From an uncultured Oscillospiraceae bacterium (GTDB lineage: Bacteria > Bacillota > Clostridia > Oscillospirales > Ruminococcaceae): a stretch of 17,703 nt of DNA. A model generated the notes under the pieces. That model saw nothing but the letters and a program-made list of their open reading frames with translations. It had not been told where the DNA came from and searched no databases. Location of the stretch: positions 1-17,703 of the forward strand of contig CAUDDP010000048.1 of NCBI GenBank assembly GCA_958448395.1, read 5' to 3'. The translations under genes were made by a program, and so were the position numbers. This document shows positions 7,376-14,489 of this stretch, piece by piece (the stretch's first letter is position 1; each line of letters begins with the position of its first letter).

Positions 7376-7404
7376 TTGAAATTTCCCAAAAAGTATGTTA
7401 TAAT
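7376..7404 (+). promoter_or_regulatory. downstream promoter of the signal-peptidase-like gene
   Basis: TTGAAA (7376-7381), a 17-bp spacer and TATAAT (7399-7404) with TGT as an extended -10. The start point would be near 7411, leaving a leader of about 34 nt before the ATG at 7445. Confidence 0.75.
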
Positions 7405-7444
7405 AAGGTGAAAAATACAACTTATATCAAAGGAAGGGAACATC

Positions 7445-8797
7445 ATGAAAAAGAAATCGATCTCCATTTTAGGCATCGTTGTCGCCGTCTTGCTCCTAAT
7501 TGTCGTGTGCGTTACGCTTGCTCTGAACGTCTTGTTCTCACAGCATGATACGCCAAAAATCTTTGGGAACTATGTGTACCTGATGGAAACAGACAGTATG
7601 GAAGTGAAGCCAGCCAACAGCACGGATCCGGCAACAACAGTAGATGTCAGTGCCTCCATTCATGCTAAAACTGCTGTTATCTGTAAGGCATATGATGGCA
7701 GCGAACCGCTTTCTAAAAACAATGCAGTCCTTTGTGTATTGGCTCCGGAGGACACTTCTACGGATAAGGATAGCGAAGGCATGGCAATTCGTCGGATCTT
7801 GAATATTGCATCGGATGAGGAAACCGGTGTAATGAAGTATTATCCGACTACCATGCAGGTGGATACCATTGGCACAGAACCAGCTGTTACGGTAGACAGC
7901 ATTCGTGGTATTTGCCGTTATGAAAGTAGTCAGCTGTACAGCTTCATTCAGTTTGCAACTGGGTTCAGCGGCATTATTGTTTTGCTGGCATTGCCGTGTG
8001 TCATTTTAGTCATTCTTTTGATTGCGGCATTGGTACGGAGAAGTGCAAGAAATCGGGAAGATGATGCCTATGCATTTGAGGAAAGTTACGATGAATTGGC
8101 CGGTGAGGATGATTACAATTACGATGATGAGGAATACGATGACGAAGAATTTGTAAACGATGTTCAGCAGCCATCTTACCAGACCAGAACCGGTAATACT
8201 GGTAATTACAATACTGGTTCTTACAATATGGATGGCTATCCAACAACTGCTGGTTATGGAAATGCGGCGATGCCGGGCATGCCAACTTCATTTGAAACAA
8301 AAAAGTCCTCTATTTCACAGAATTTTGAGCGGAAGGCAGTGAACCCGAATTCTGCTTATCAGAAGGCAAAAACCATGCAGTTCCAAGCACAGAAGAATGT
8401 ACAAATTCCGGAAACTTCATACAACCAGATGCCGCCACAGCCGGAAAATAATGGGTATGTCGGTAAGTATTCCACGGATATGCCAGTGGAATCGGCAGCA
8501 CCAGTACAACCAGAACAGGCTTATCATGGTGCACATGAAGCACCGTCTGGTACCTCTACTGGCAAAACATTCCTCACTTCTTCTACTGGTACATTTAAAC
8601 GTCCAAATGTGGATGATATTTTTGGAAATGATCCACTGGCACGAAATGCATCTGCTCCCAGACAGCGGAGTACTGCATCGACAAAGCCAGCTCCAGTTCC
8701 TAAGCCAGCTGCTCGCAGCAGTCGATCTGCTTCTTATGATAAGACTTCTGTAGATGATCTGGTTGCTATGATTGAAAATCAGAAGAAGAAACTGTAA
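7445..8797 (+). CDS. SipW-type signal-peptidase-like membrane protein, probably catalytically altered
   Basis: The protein is 450 residues; the ATG follows AAGGAAGGGA. TM1 is at 8-31, then an extracytoplasmic domain (32-170), TM2 at about 172-197, an acidic Asp/Glu/Tyr-rich cytoplasmic stretch (205-236), and a long low-complexity Gln/Pro/Ser/Thr tail ending in a charged segment. Residues 40-54 (FGNYVYLMETDSMEV) resemble the serine box of type I signal peptidases, with Ser51 in the nucleophile position. In SipW-like enzymes the general base is a His in a THRI-like motif; here the matching place reads AIRRI (114-118), so Arg116 replaces it. The function may be substrate binding or scaffolding rather than cleavage. 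The 250-residue C-terminal extension is unusual for the family. The assignment rests on motif resemblance only. Confidence 0.55.
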   Translation: MKKKSISILGIVVAVLLLIVVCVTLALNVLFSQHDTPKIFGNYVYLMETDSMEVKPANSTDPATTVDVSASIHAKTAVICKAYDGSEPLSKNNAVLCVLAPEDTSTDKDSEGMAIRRILNIASDEETGVMKYYPTTMQVDTIGTEPAVTVDSIRGICRYESSQLYSFIQFATGFSGIIVLLALPCVILVILLIAALVRRSARNREDDAYAFEESYDELAGEDDYNYDDEEYDDEEFVNDVQQPSYQTRTGNTGNYNTGSYNMDGYPTTAGYGNAAMPGMPTSFETKKSSISQNFERKAVNPNSAYQKAKTMQFQAQKNVQIPETSYNQMPPQPENNGYVGKYSTDMPVESAAPVQPEQAYHGAHEAPSGTSTGKTFLTSSTGTFKRPNVDDIFGNDPLARNASAPRQRSTASTKPAPVPKPAARSSRSASYDKTSVDDLVAMIENQKKKL

Positions 8798-8825
8798 TTT
8801 AAGTGAAATCATTGATTATGATGAG

Positions 8826-8861
8826 AAAAATCCCCTGCAAATGAAAGCGGGGGATTTTTTT
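8826..8861 (+). terminator. terminator of the signal-peptidase-like gene
   Basis: A 13-bp stem (8826-8838 with 8847-8859, one T-G pair), an 8-nt loop and a run of seven T. The convergent minus-strand gene ends 10 bp away and may use the opposite strand of the same hairpin. Confidence 0.85.
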
Positions 8862-8870
8862 GTTCGGAAA

Positions 8871-9953
8871 TTAATAGAACTGATAGTCGGCAATATCACA
8901 AAGCATAATCTGGTAGTTGTTTAAAAATGTGGAGCATCTTTGTGATTTCCGTGAGGCATGCAACTGCATATTTGTATTGTGCAGATGCAGCGGTAGCTTT
9001 ATTTGATATCCTCGTATTTTTTCGTCCTTGATCTCCTCGAATGCAGCGTTGTAGGCTTTACAAAAATCGAACAGCACATTGGAAATAAGATAATATTCCT
9101 GATTCGTATCCCTGCTGGCAGGCTGTAATTGGGAAATCGGTTCGGTTTCTGACTCATGGCTGTTTGTTTTATCGATATACAAAGAAATTACTGCATGGTT
9201 GTTTTCTGTTTGTGTGTTAATGAAAAGCGTTTTTACAGAATTCGTATGGTTGTTTGAAAGTAATTGTGTCATCAGGCAGAGTAAGCAGAAGCAAAGAAGG
9301 TTTTCATTTGATAAAACCCATATATTGATTTCCATTTGTGTTTTCAGTTGAACATGACGCCCCAGCGTCTCCCGGCAGTTTTGTGCGAAATTAAAAATCA
9401 TGCTGGATAGCTCCAGCGGTTGCAGGGCGGTATTTGGCATATCTGCATATTTGCATAGTTCTTCATAGTACGCGGTTTGCTTCATCATTCGGCAGCAACA
9501 ATACATGACATCGTTGAGATCAGAAAAAATAGATTCCTGTTCCAATTCGTTGATATTATGTGCCTCTACTTCGCTGTAGATGCGTTCCAGAACAGCGGAA
9601 ATATTGAAAATCTCCTCCCGCTGTTTTGCCAGAAAGTCCTCACAAGTCGCTCGGAAATGAGATTCTTTCATCATGTTGGTCAAAGCTGGTTCAGTGGAAA
9701 TTAGAAGAATCACACAGTCCAGCTCGGTAGAACTTCGCACTTCTGCGGCATATAGGAGTGAGCCACGCCAGAACATCTGTGTACCGACATTTGCCTGTAG
9801 GGTGTTCAACAGAGTCTGACAATCCTTTTCTGTTTTTAGTGGTTCGGAAATGTTGTTTTTCCAAATGCATTTTCCCGTAGCCGTCAGAAAAAAGACTTGT
9901 CGTTTCTCGTTGGCATAGAGTGCCTTCAGAATTTGCAGTGTTTCTGCATTCAT
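8871..9953 (-). CDS. PAS / histidine-kinase-like protein without phospho-acceptor His
   Basis: The protein is 360 residues from the ATG at 9953. An in-frame stop lies three codons upstream, so this is the first possible start, although the AAAGGAG box is about 13 nt away. Residues 15-95 look like a small PAS-like sensor (FFLTATGKCIWKN). Residues 100-210 are helical, where a DHp dimerisation region would lie, but no H-box is present. Residues 212-260 (ENLLCFCLLCLMTQLLSNN) resemble a degenerate N-box of a GHKL ATPase, with no recognisable glycine-rich G boxes. A Cys run (152-154) stands out. It is soluble by sequence. It could be a regulatory pseudokinase; it could equally be an unrelated family. 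Confidence 0.5.
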   Translation of the reverse strand: MNAETLQILKALYANEKRQVFFLTATGKCIWKNNISEPLKTEKDCQTLLNTLQANVGTQMFWRGSLLYAAEVRSSTELDCVILLISTEPALTNMMKESHFRATCEDFLAKQREEIFNISAVLERIYSEVEAHNINELEQESIFSDLNDVMYCCCRMMKQTAYYEELCKYADMPNTALQPLELSSMIFNFAQNCRETLGRHVQLKTQMEINIWVLSNENLLCFCLLCLMTQLLSNNHTNSVKTLFINTQTENNHAVISLYIDKTNSHESETEPISQLQPASRDTNQEYYLISNVLFDFCKAYNAAFEEIKDEKIRGYQIKLPLHLHNTNMQLHASRKSQRCSTFLNNYQIMLCDIADYQFY

Positions 9954-10223
9954 GGGAAGTCACATGCTCCTTTCTTTTTGGGCGGTATGATATTTTATGT
10001 TTGATATCTGCTATATTTTATTGCGTGAAGTGAATAATAGACAGTGAGACACTTGCTTATATTATATACCGAGGCGGTTAAAAATAAAGAGATAAAAAAA
10101 GAACAAATTTTATCAAATATTTTTTTATTGCTAAAAAGCACGTAAAACTATGTTGAATTTTGTGCAAAATGGAGAAAAGCAGGAGAGGGATATATTTTAT
10201 TTCATTTTTTTTATAGAAAGATC
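9954..10223. other. A+T-rich divergent intergenic region
   Basis: No gene is seen. A TATAAT on the minus strand (10061-10066) could be a -10 for the histidine-kinase-like gene, with only a weak TTTATT 16 bp upstream. The rest is A+T-rich sequence before the GAPDH promoter. I found no Rex- or CggR-like operator. Confidence 0.5.
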
Positions 10224-10252
10224 TTGCATTTCTCGTCGTTTTGGTGTAAAAT
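10224..10252 (+). promoter_or_regulatory. GAPDH promoter
   Basis: TTGCAT (10224-10229), a 17-bp spacer and TAAAAT (10247-10252). The leader is short (about 24 nt) and contains a strong AGGAGG at 10269-10274, 8 nt before the ATG. Confidence 0.65.
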
Positions 10253-10282
10253 AAGAGTATAAATTTTTAGGAGGTAATTCCA

Positions 10283-11320
10283 ATGTCAGTTAAAGTTGCT
10301 ATTAATGGTTTTGGCCGTATTGGTCGTCTCGCATTCAGACAGATGTTCGGTGCTGAAGGTTATGAGGTTGTTGCAATCAACGACCTGACAAAGCCGTCTA
10401 TGCTCGCTCACCTGCTGAAGTATGATACCGCTCAGGGCGGTTACTGTGGTAAGATCGGCGAAGGCAAGCATACTGTTTCCGCTGATGATGAAGCAGGTAC
10501 CATTACAGTTGACGGCAAGACCCTGACCATTTATGCAAAGGCAAATGCTGCTGAACTGCCGTGGGGCGAAATCGGCGTAGATGTTGTTCTGGAATGCACC
10601 GGTTTCTACACTTCCAAGGCAAAGGCACAGGCTCACATTGATGCTGGTGCAAAGAAGGTTGTTATTTCTGCTCCGGCTGGCAATGATCTGCCGACTATCG
10701 TTTACAACGTAAACCACAGTACGCTGACAGCTGATGACACCATCATCTCTGCTGCATCCTGCACTACCAACTGCCTGGCTCCGATGGCTAAGGCACTGAA
10801 TGACTATGCTCCGATCCAGAGCGGTATCATGAGCACCATTCACGCTTATACCGGTGACCAGATGATTCTGGATGGTCCGCACAGAAAGGGCGATCTGAGA
10901 AGAGCAAGAGCTGGTGCTGCAAACATCGTTCCGAACTCCACTGGTGCTGCAAAGGCAATCGGTCTGGTTATTCCGGAACTGAACGGCAAGTTGATCGGTT
11001 CTGCACAGCGTGTACCAGTTCCGACTGGTTCTACTACCATTCTGACTGCTGTTGTAAAGGGTACTGATGTAACCAAGGAAGGCATCAATGCTGCTATGAA
11101 GGCTGCTGCTACAGAATCCTATGGCTACAACGAAGAACCAATCGTTTCTTCTGACGTAATTGGTATGAAGTATGGTTCTCTGTTCGATGCAACACAGACA
11201 ATGGTTTCTAAGATTGCAGATGATCTGTACGAAGTACAGGTTGTTTCTTGGTATGATAACGAGAACAGCTACACCAGCCAGATGGTTCGTACCATTAAGT
11301 ACTTTGCTGAATTGGCATAA
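10283..11320 (+). CDS. gap: glyceraldehyde-3-phosphate dehydrogenase, type I
   Basis: The 345-residue cytoplasmic glycolytic enzyme converts glyceraldehyde 3-phosphate, NAD+ and phosphate to 1,3-bisphosphoglycerate and NADH. The N-terminal Rossmann motif is NGFGRIGR (8-15), and Asp34 in the INDLT segment favours NAD+ over NADP+. The catalytic Cys160 lies in SAASCTTNCLAP, its partner His187 in STIHAYTGDQ, and the C-terminal WYDNENSY signature is intact. Length is slightly above the usual 335 or so because of a longer loop around residues 60-85. Codon use is strongly biased, as for a highly expressed gene. It is monocistronic, with its own promoter and terminator; no other glycolytic gene adjoins it, unlike the gap-pgk-tpi operons of many Firmicutes. 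Confidence 0.97.
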   Translation: MSVKVAINGFGRIGRLAFRQMFGAEGYEVVAINDLTKPSMLAHLLKYDTAQGGYCGKIGEGKHTVSADDEAGTITVDGKTLTIYAKANAAELPWGEIGVDVVLECTGFYTSKAKAQAHIDAGAKKVVISAPAGNDLPTIVYNVNHSTLTADDTIISAASCTTNCLAPMAKALNDYAPIQSGIMSTIHAYTGDQMILDGPHRKGDLRRARAGAANIVPNSTGAAKAIGLVIPELNGKLIGSAQRVPVPTGSTTILTAVVKGTDVTKEGINAAMKAAATESYGYNEEPIVSSDVIGMKYGSLFDATQTMVSKIADDLYEVQVVSWYDNENSYTSQMVRTIKYFAELA

Positions 11321-11354
11321 GGCTGCATGACAATATCGTTCTAAGAATGAAAAG

Positions 11355-11388
11355 AGCGGGTCTGTTCGACTGGACAGGCTCGCTTTTT
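11355..11388 (+). terminator. GAPDH terminator
   Basis: An 11-bp stem (11355-11365 with 11374-11384, two G-T pairs), an 8-nt loop and a T-run. A short open frame across it (11347-11532) is not a gene. Confidence 0.85.
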
Positions 11389-11553
11389 ATATATAGCTGT
11401 AAAAAAGCGGAAAATTTTTTGCTGTTCTTTTTGTTTTTAAGTGACAAAAACATTTTTCATTCATTTTTATCGTTTTTTTCAGAAAAAACATTTTCTTTTA
11501 CACCATTTTTTCAAGAAATCCAGAATTTTTAACGGGAAACTTTCAAAAATCTA
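11389..11553. other. A+T-rich spacer, no gene seen
   Basis: This is T-rich sequence with several poly-T runs between the GAPDH terminator and the PFL promoter. No ribosome binding site precedes any frame, and I see no conserved RNA fold. Confidence 0.5.
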
Positions 11554-11582
11554 TTGACATTATTGAGAACATGTGCTATTAT
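11554..11582 (+). promoter_or_regulatory. promoter of the split PFL operon
   Basis: TTGACA (11554-11559), a 17-bp spacer and TATTAT (11577-11582) with TGC as an extended -10, a strong promoter. Transcription should start near 11589 and leave a leader of about 133 nt. Confidence 0.85.
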
Positions 11583-11588
11583 TAAATC

Positions 11589-11721
11589 AGACCAGCGTGG
11601 ATAAGAAAATTCTAAAAGACACCATTCTTTGTAAGGTGGTGACAGGGAGATTTTCGGTTCGCTGCGGAGCAATTGCAATCAATAAAATTGCTGAAATATT
11701 GCAAAAGGAGAGATTCAAATC
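11589..11721 (+). promoter_or_regulatory. long leader of the PFL mRNA with possible hairpins
   Basis: The leader of about 133 nt can form small stems: CACCA/TGGTG (11620-11624 with 11637-11641) and AGCAATT/AATTGCT (11668-11674 with 11686-11692), the second close to the ribosome binding site AAGGAGA. No known riboswitch was recognised. It may serve in post-transcriptional control or simply stabilise the mRNA. Confidence 0.35.
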
Positions 11722-13806
11722 ATGGCAGAAACAATGCAGAATGAGTGGGAAGGCTTTGTCGGTGGGGCTTGGACTTCTAATGTAAATGTACGGGACTTCA
11801 TTCAGAAGAACTATACACCGTATGAGGGTGATGAGAGCTTCTTGGCTGGCCCGACTGCTACCACGACAGAACTTTGGAATCAGGTTCTGGATCTGTTCCA
11901 GAAGGAACGGGAAAACGGTGGCGTGCTGGATATGGATACCAAGATTGTATCCACTGTAAATTCTCACGAAGCAGGCTATTTGGATAAGGATAAGGAAACG
12001 ATTGTTGGTTTCCAGACAGATAAGCCGCTGAAGCGTTCTTTGCAGCCGTTCGGTGGTATTCGTATGGCAGAAGAAGCTTGCAAGGCTTATGGCTATACAG
12101 TAGATCCGGAAATCAGCTATATTTTCAAAAATTATCGCAAGACGCACAATGAAGGCGTATTTGATGTTTATACACCGGAAATGCGGGCTGCAAGACACAA
12201 TGCAATCATCACAGGCTTGCCGGATGCTTACGGTCGTGGCCGTATCATCGGTGACTATCGTAGAGTGGCTCTGTACGGTGTGGACAAGCTGATTGCAGAT
12301 AAGGAACATCAGAAGGCGATTACTTGCGGCACCATGACAGAAGATGTCATTCGTCTGCGGGAAGAACTGGCTGAACAGGTAAAAGCATTAAAGGCACTGA
12401 AGGCAATGGCACAGCGGTATGGCTTTGATATTTCCAAGCCAGCTTCCAATGCACAGGAAGCCATCCAGTGGGTGTACTTTGGTTATCTGGGTGCTGTTAA
12501 GGATCAGAATGGTGCTGCAATGAGCCTTGGACGTACTTCTACTTTCATTGATATTTATATTGAAAGAGATATGAAGAAGGGCATCCTGACAGAAGAACAG
12601 GCACAGGAATTCATTGATCATTTCATTATGAAACTGCGTATGGTAAAGTTTGCGAGAACACCGGAATATAATGCATTGTTCTCCGGCGACCCGCAGTGGG
12701 TAACAGAATCCATCGGTGGTATGGGCATTGACGGCAGAACTATGGTTACTAAGACCAGCTTCCGTTATCTGCACACACTGGAAAATCTGGGCACTGCTCC
12801 AGAGCCGAACCTGACAGTACTGTGGTCAAAGCGTCTGCCGGTTGCATTCAAGAAGTACTGTGCAAAGCTTTCTATCAATACTTCTTCCTTCCAGTATGAG
12901 AACGATGATCTGATGAGAGTAACACACGGCGATGACTATGCAATCGCTTGCTGTGTATCTTCTATGAGAGTCGGCAAGGAAATGCAGTTCTTTGGTGCAA
13001 GAGCAAACCTCGCGAAGTGCTTGCTGTATGCAATCAACGGCGGTAAGGATGAAAGAATTGATGCGAAGACCGGTAAACACAATCAGGTAGGTCCGAAGTA
13101 CAGACCGGTAGAAGGCGATTATCTGGATTATGACGATGTAATGGAAAAGTACACCGACATGATGCAGTGGCTGGCAAAACTGTACGTGGATACTTTGAAC
13201 TGCATTCACTATATGCATGATAAGTATAGTTATGAGGCACTGCAGATGGCACTGCATGACAGAGATGTAAAGCGTTACTTTGCAACGGGTATTGCTGGTA
13301 TGTCTGTTGTTGCAGACTCCCTGTCTGCTATCAAGTATGCAAAGGTAAAGTGTATTCGTGATGAATACGGTGTTGTTGTGGACTTTGAAGTAGAGGGCGA
13401 CTTCCCGAAGTATGGTAACAACGATGATCGTGTTGACAGCATTGCGGTTGAAATTTTGAATAAATTCATGGATATGATCCGCAGCAATTACTGCTACCGG
13501 GGCGGTGTACCGACCACTTCTATCTTGACCATTACTTCTAATGTTGTATATGGCAAGAAGACAGGTAACACACCGGACGGCAGAAAGAAGGGTCAGCCGC
13601 TGGCTCCGGGTGCAAACCCGATGCACGGTCGTGATACCCACGGTGCCGCTGCTTCTATGGCATCTGTTGCAAAGCTGCCATGGAGCAATGCACAGGATGG
13701 TATCTCCAACACCTTTACGATTATTCCGGGTGCTCTGGGTAAGGATTCTCAGGTATTCGTTGGTGATTTGGATATTGAATCCATTAAGAAGGATCTTGAA
13801 AAGTAA
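11722..13806 (+). CDS. pflB: pyruvate formate-lyase catalytic core lacking the glycyl-radical domain
   Basis: PFL splits pyruvate and CoA into acetyl-CoA and formate in anaerobic fermentation. This 694-residue protein matches PFL along its length, from the N-terminal NVRDFIQKNYTPYEGDESFL segment to PGANPMHGRDTHG and the DGISNTFTIIPGALGKD segment. The active-site pair Cys410-Cys411 (AIACCVSSM) is present, as is the FFGARANLAK segment behind it. E. coli PFL is about 760 residues; here the chain stops after GDLDIESIKKDLEK, just before the C-terminal glycyl-radical domain, which is encoded separately at 14119-14358. The stop is not an obvious frameshift: the next genes have their own ribosome binding sites. 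Alone the protein should be inactive. It is the first gene of the operon, with an AAGGAGA box and highly expressed codon use. Confidence 0.95.
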   Translation: MAETMQNEWEGFVGGAWTSNVNVRDFIQKNYTPYEGDESFLAGPTATTTELWNQVLDLFQKERENGGVLDMDTKIVSTVNSHEAGYLDKDKETIVGFQTDKPLKRSLQPFGGIRMAEEACKAYGYTVDPEISYIFKNYRKTHNEGVFDVYTPEMRAARHNAIITGLPDAYGRGRIIGDYRRVALYGVDKLIADKEHQKAITCGTMTEDVIRLREELAEQVKALKALKAMAQRYGFDISKPASNAQEAIQWVYFGYLGAVKDQNGAAMSLGRTSTFIDIYIERDMKKGILTEEQAQEFIDHFIMKLRMVKFARTPEYNALFSGDPQWVTESIGGMGIDGRTMVTKTSFRYLHTLENLGTAPEPNLTVLWSKRLPVAFKKYCAKLSINTSSFQYENDDLMRVTHGDDYAIACCVSSMRVGKEMQFFGARANLAKCLLYAINGGKDERIDAKTGKHNQVGPKYRPVEGDYLDYDDVMEKYTDMMQWLAKLYVDTLNCIHYMHDKYSYEALQMALHDRDVKRYFATGIAGMSVVADSLSAIKYAKVKCIRDEYGVVVDFEVEGDFPKYGNNDDRVDSIAVEILNKFMDMIRSNYCYRGGVPTTSILTITSNVVYGKKTGNTPDGRKKGQPLAPGANPMHGRDTHGAAASMASVAKLPWSNAQDGISNTFTIIPGALGKDSQVFVGDLDIESIKKDLEK

Positions 13807-13852
13807 GCAGCAATACCGTTTTGTTCTATGAGAAATGAAGGAGGCGATTCCA

Positions 13853-14065
13853 ATGAAACAGCAACCCAATCAGACCGATGCGGAAAAGGCAGATGCACTG
13901 GTGGATATGATTGAACAGCTGATGGAAAATGGTAGCGGTCATCTTGTGGTAACGGAACAGGAGGCACAAGAGGGATTGCGTGTGGACACATATCGCAGCA
14001 TGGATTGTGCAATCGGCAATCAGGCTTGCTGTCAGCCGACAGAATTGATGGACGAAGACGAGTAA
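13853..14065 (+). CDS. 70-residue protein resembling a radical-dead glycyl-radical domain
   Basis: The start at 13853 has a full AAGGAGG box (13838-13844) 8 nt upstream, so it is very likely translated. Residues 13-42 align without gaps to residues 7-36 of the downstream glycyl-radical protein (9 of 30 identical by eye, with many conservative changes). After a deletion of about 14 residues, RVDTY (43-47) matches RVSGY (51-55 there). Thr46 then stands in place of the radical-bearing Gly. The C-terminus is different: three Cys (52, 59, 60, the last two adjacent) and an acidic end. It lies between the PFL core and the glycyl-radical gene in one transcript. I do not know a described family. It may be a regulatory or placeholder subunit of the PFL core, or a redox sensor. 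The homology is weak and needs a structural test. Confidence 0.65.
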   Translation: MKQQPNQTDAEKADALVDMIEQLMENGSGHLVVTEQEAQEGLRVDTYRSMDCAIGNQACCQPTELMDEDE

Positions 14066-14118
14066 TCTGATTTTGGATGGATTCGTTTGGTATTGAATTT
14101 TTTAGGAGGAAATGTATC

Positions 14119-14358
14119 ATGGCAAATGAAAAGCAAATTGATAATCTGGTAGAACTGCTGGACGGCTATGCTGAAAAAGGCGGTCATCACCTGAATGTAA
14201 ATGTACTGAACAGAGAGACCCTGCTGGATGCACAGCAGCATCCAGAAAAGTATCCGCAGCTGACCATTCGGGTAAGTGGTTATGCAGTAAACTTCATCAA
14301 GCTGACCAAGGAACAGCAGGATGATGTTATCTCCAGAACGTTCCACGCTGCTCTTTAA
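14119..14358 (+). CDS. stand-alone glycyl-radical domain of PFL
   Basis: The protein is 79 residues from the ATG at 14119 with AGGAGG (14104-14109) 9 nt upstream. Its sequence is the complete C-terminal domain of a PFL: NLVELLDGYAEKGGHHLNV, then NRETLLDA, HPEKYPQLTIRVSGYAV and TKEQQDDVISRTF. Gly54, in RVSGY, is the expected site of the glycyl radical placed by PFL-activating enzyme, 25 residues from the C-terminus as in E. coli PFL. GrcA/YfiD is also a small glycyl-radical protein, known to rescue oxygen-cleaved PFL. It has an extra N-terminal part that is missing here, and its PFL partner is full-length. Here the protein is probably an obligatory second subunit of the truncated core at 11722-13806. 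Confidence 0.93.
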   Translation: MANEKQIDNLVELLDGYAEKGGHHLNVNVLNRETLLDAQQHPEKYPQLTIRVSGYAVNFIKLTKEQQDDVISRTFHAAL

Positions 14359-14397
14359 TGAGAAACTGTCAGCGGAAAAATCTGTAAGAAAAAGTAG

Positions 14398-14430
14398 GGG
14401 GACGCATATATTTTGTGCGTCCCCTTTTTA
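14398..14430 (+). terminator. terminator after the glycyl-radical gene
   Basis: A 9-bp G+C-rich stem (GGGGACGCA, 14398-14406, with 14416-14424), a 9-nt loop and a T-run. It lies before the activating-enzyme gene, so that gene is read either by read-through or from a promoter I could not find in the 60 bp left. Confidence 0.88.
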
Positions 14431-14489
14431 TAATTTGGGATAAACAGGGCATACTGCCTTTGTCTGCAAAATAGAGAAAGGAGGCTTTT

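Noticed and set aside
9954..10282. Search for a Rex or CggR operator upstream of GAPDH
   Set aside because: No palindrome close to the known Rex consensus was found; the GCAC/GTGC pair around 10138-10163 is too short.
10286..10882. 198-codon open frame antisense to GAPDH
   Set aside because: No ribosome binding site, and it mirrors a strongly codon-biased gene, which keeps antisense frames open.
11347..11532. Short frame after GAPDH
   Set aside because: It spans the GAPDH terminator hairpin and poly-T tracts and has no ribosome binding site.
12826..13869. 347-codon open frame antisense to the PFL core
   Set aside because: The translation is low-complexity and rich in Cys, Ile and His, typical of the complement of a biased gene. 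It has no ribosome binding site and the plus strand is clearly PFL.
13804..14119. Possibility that the split PFL is a frameshift or sequencing artefact
   Set aside because: The gap of 312 bp contains a separate gene with its own AAGGAGG box, and the radical-domain gene has its own AGGAGG and ATG. A single-base error cannot produce this.
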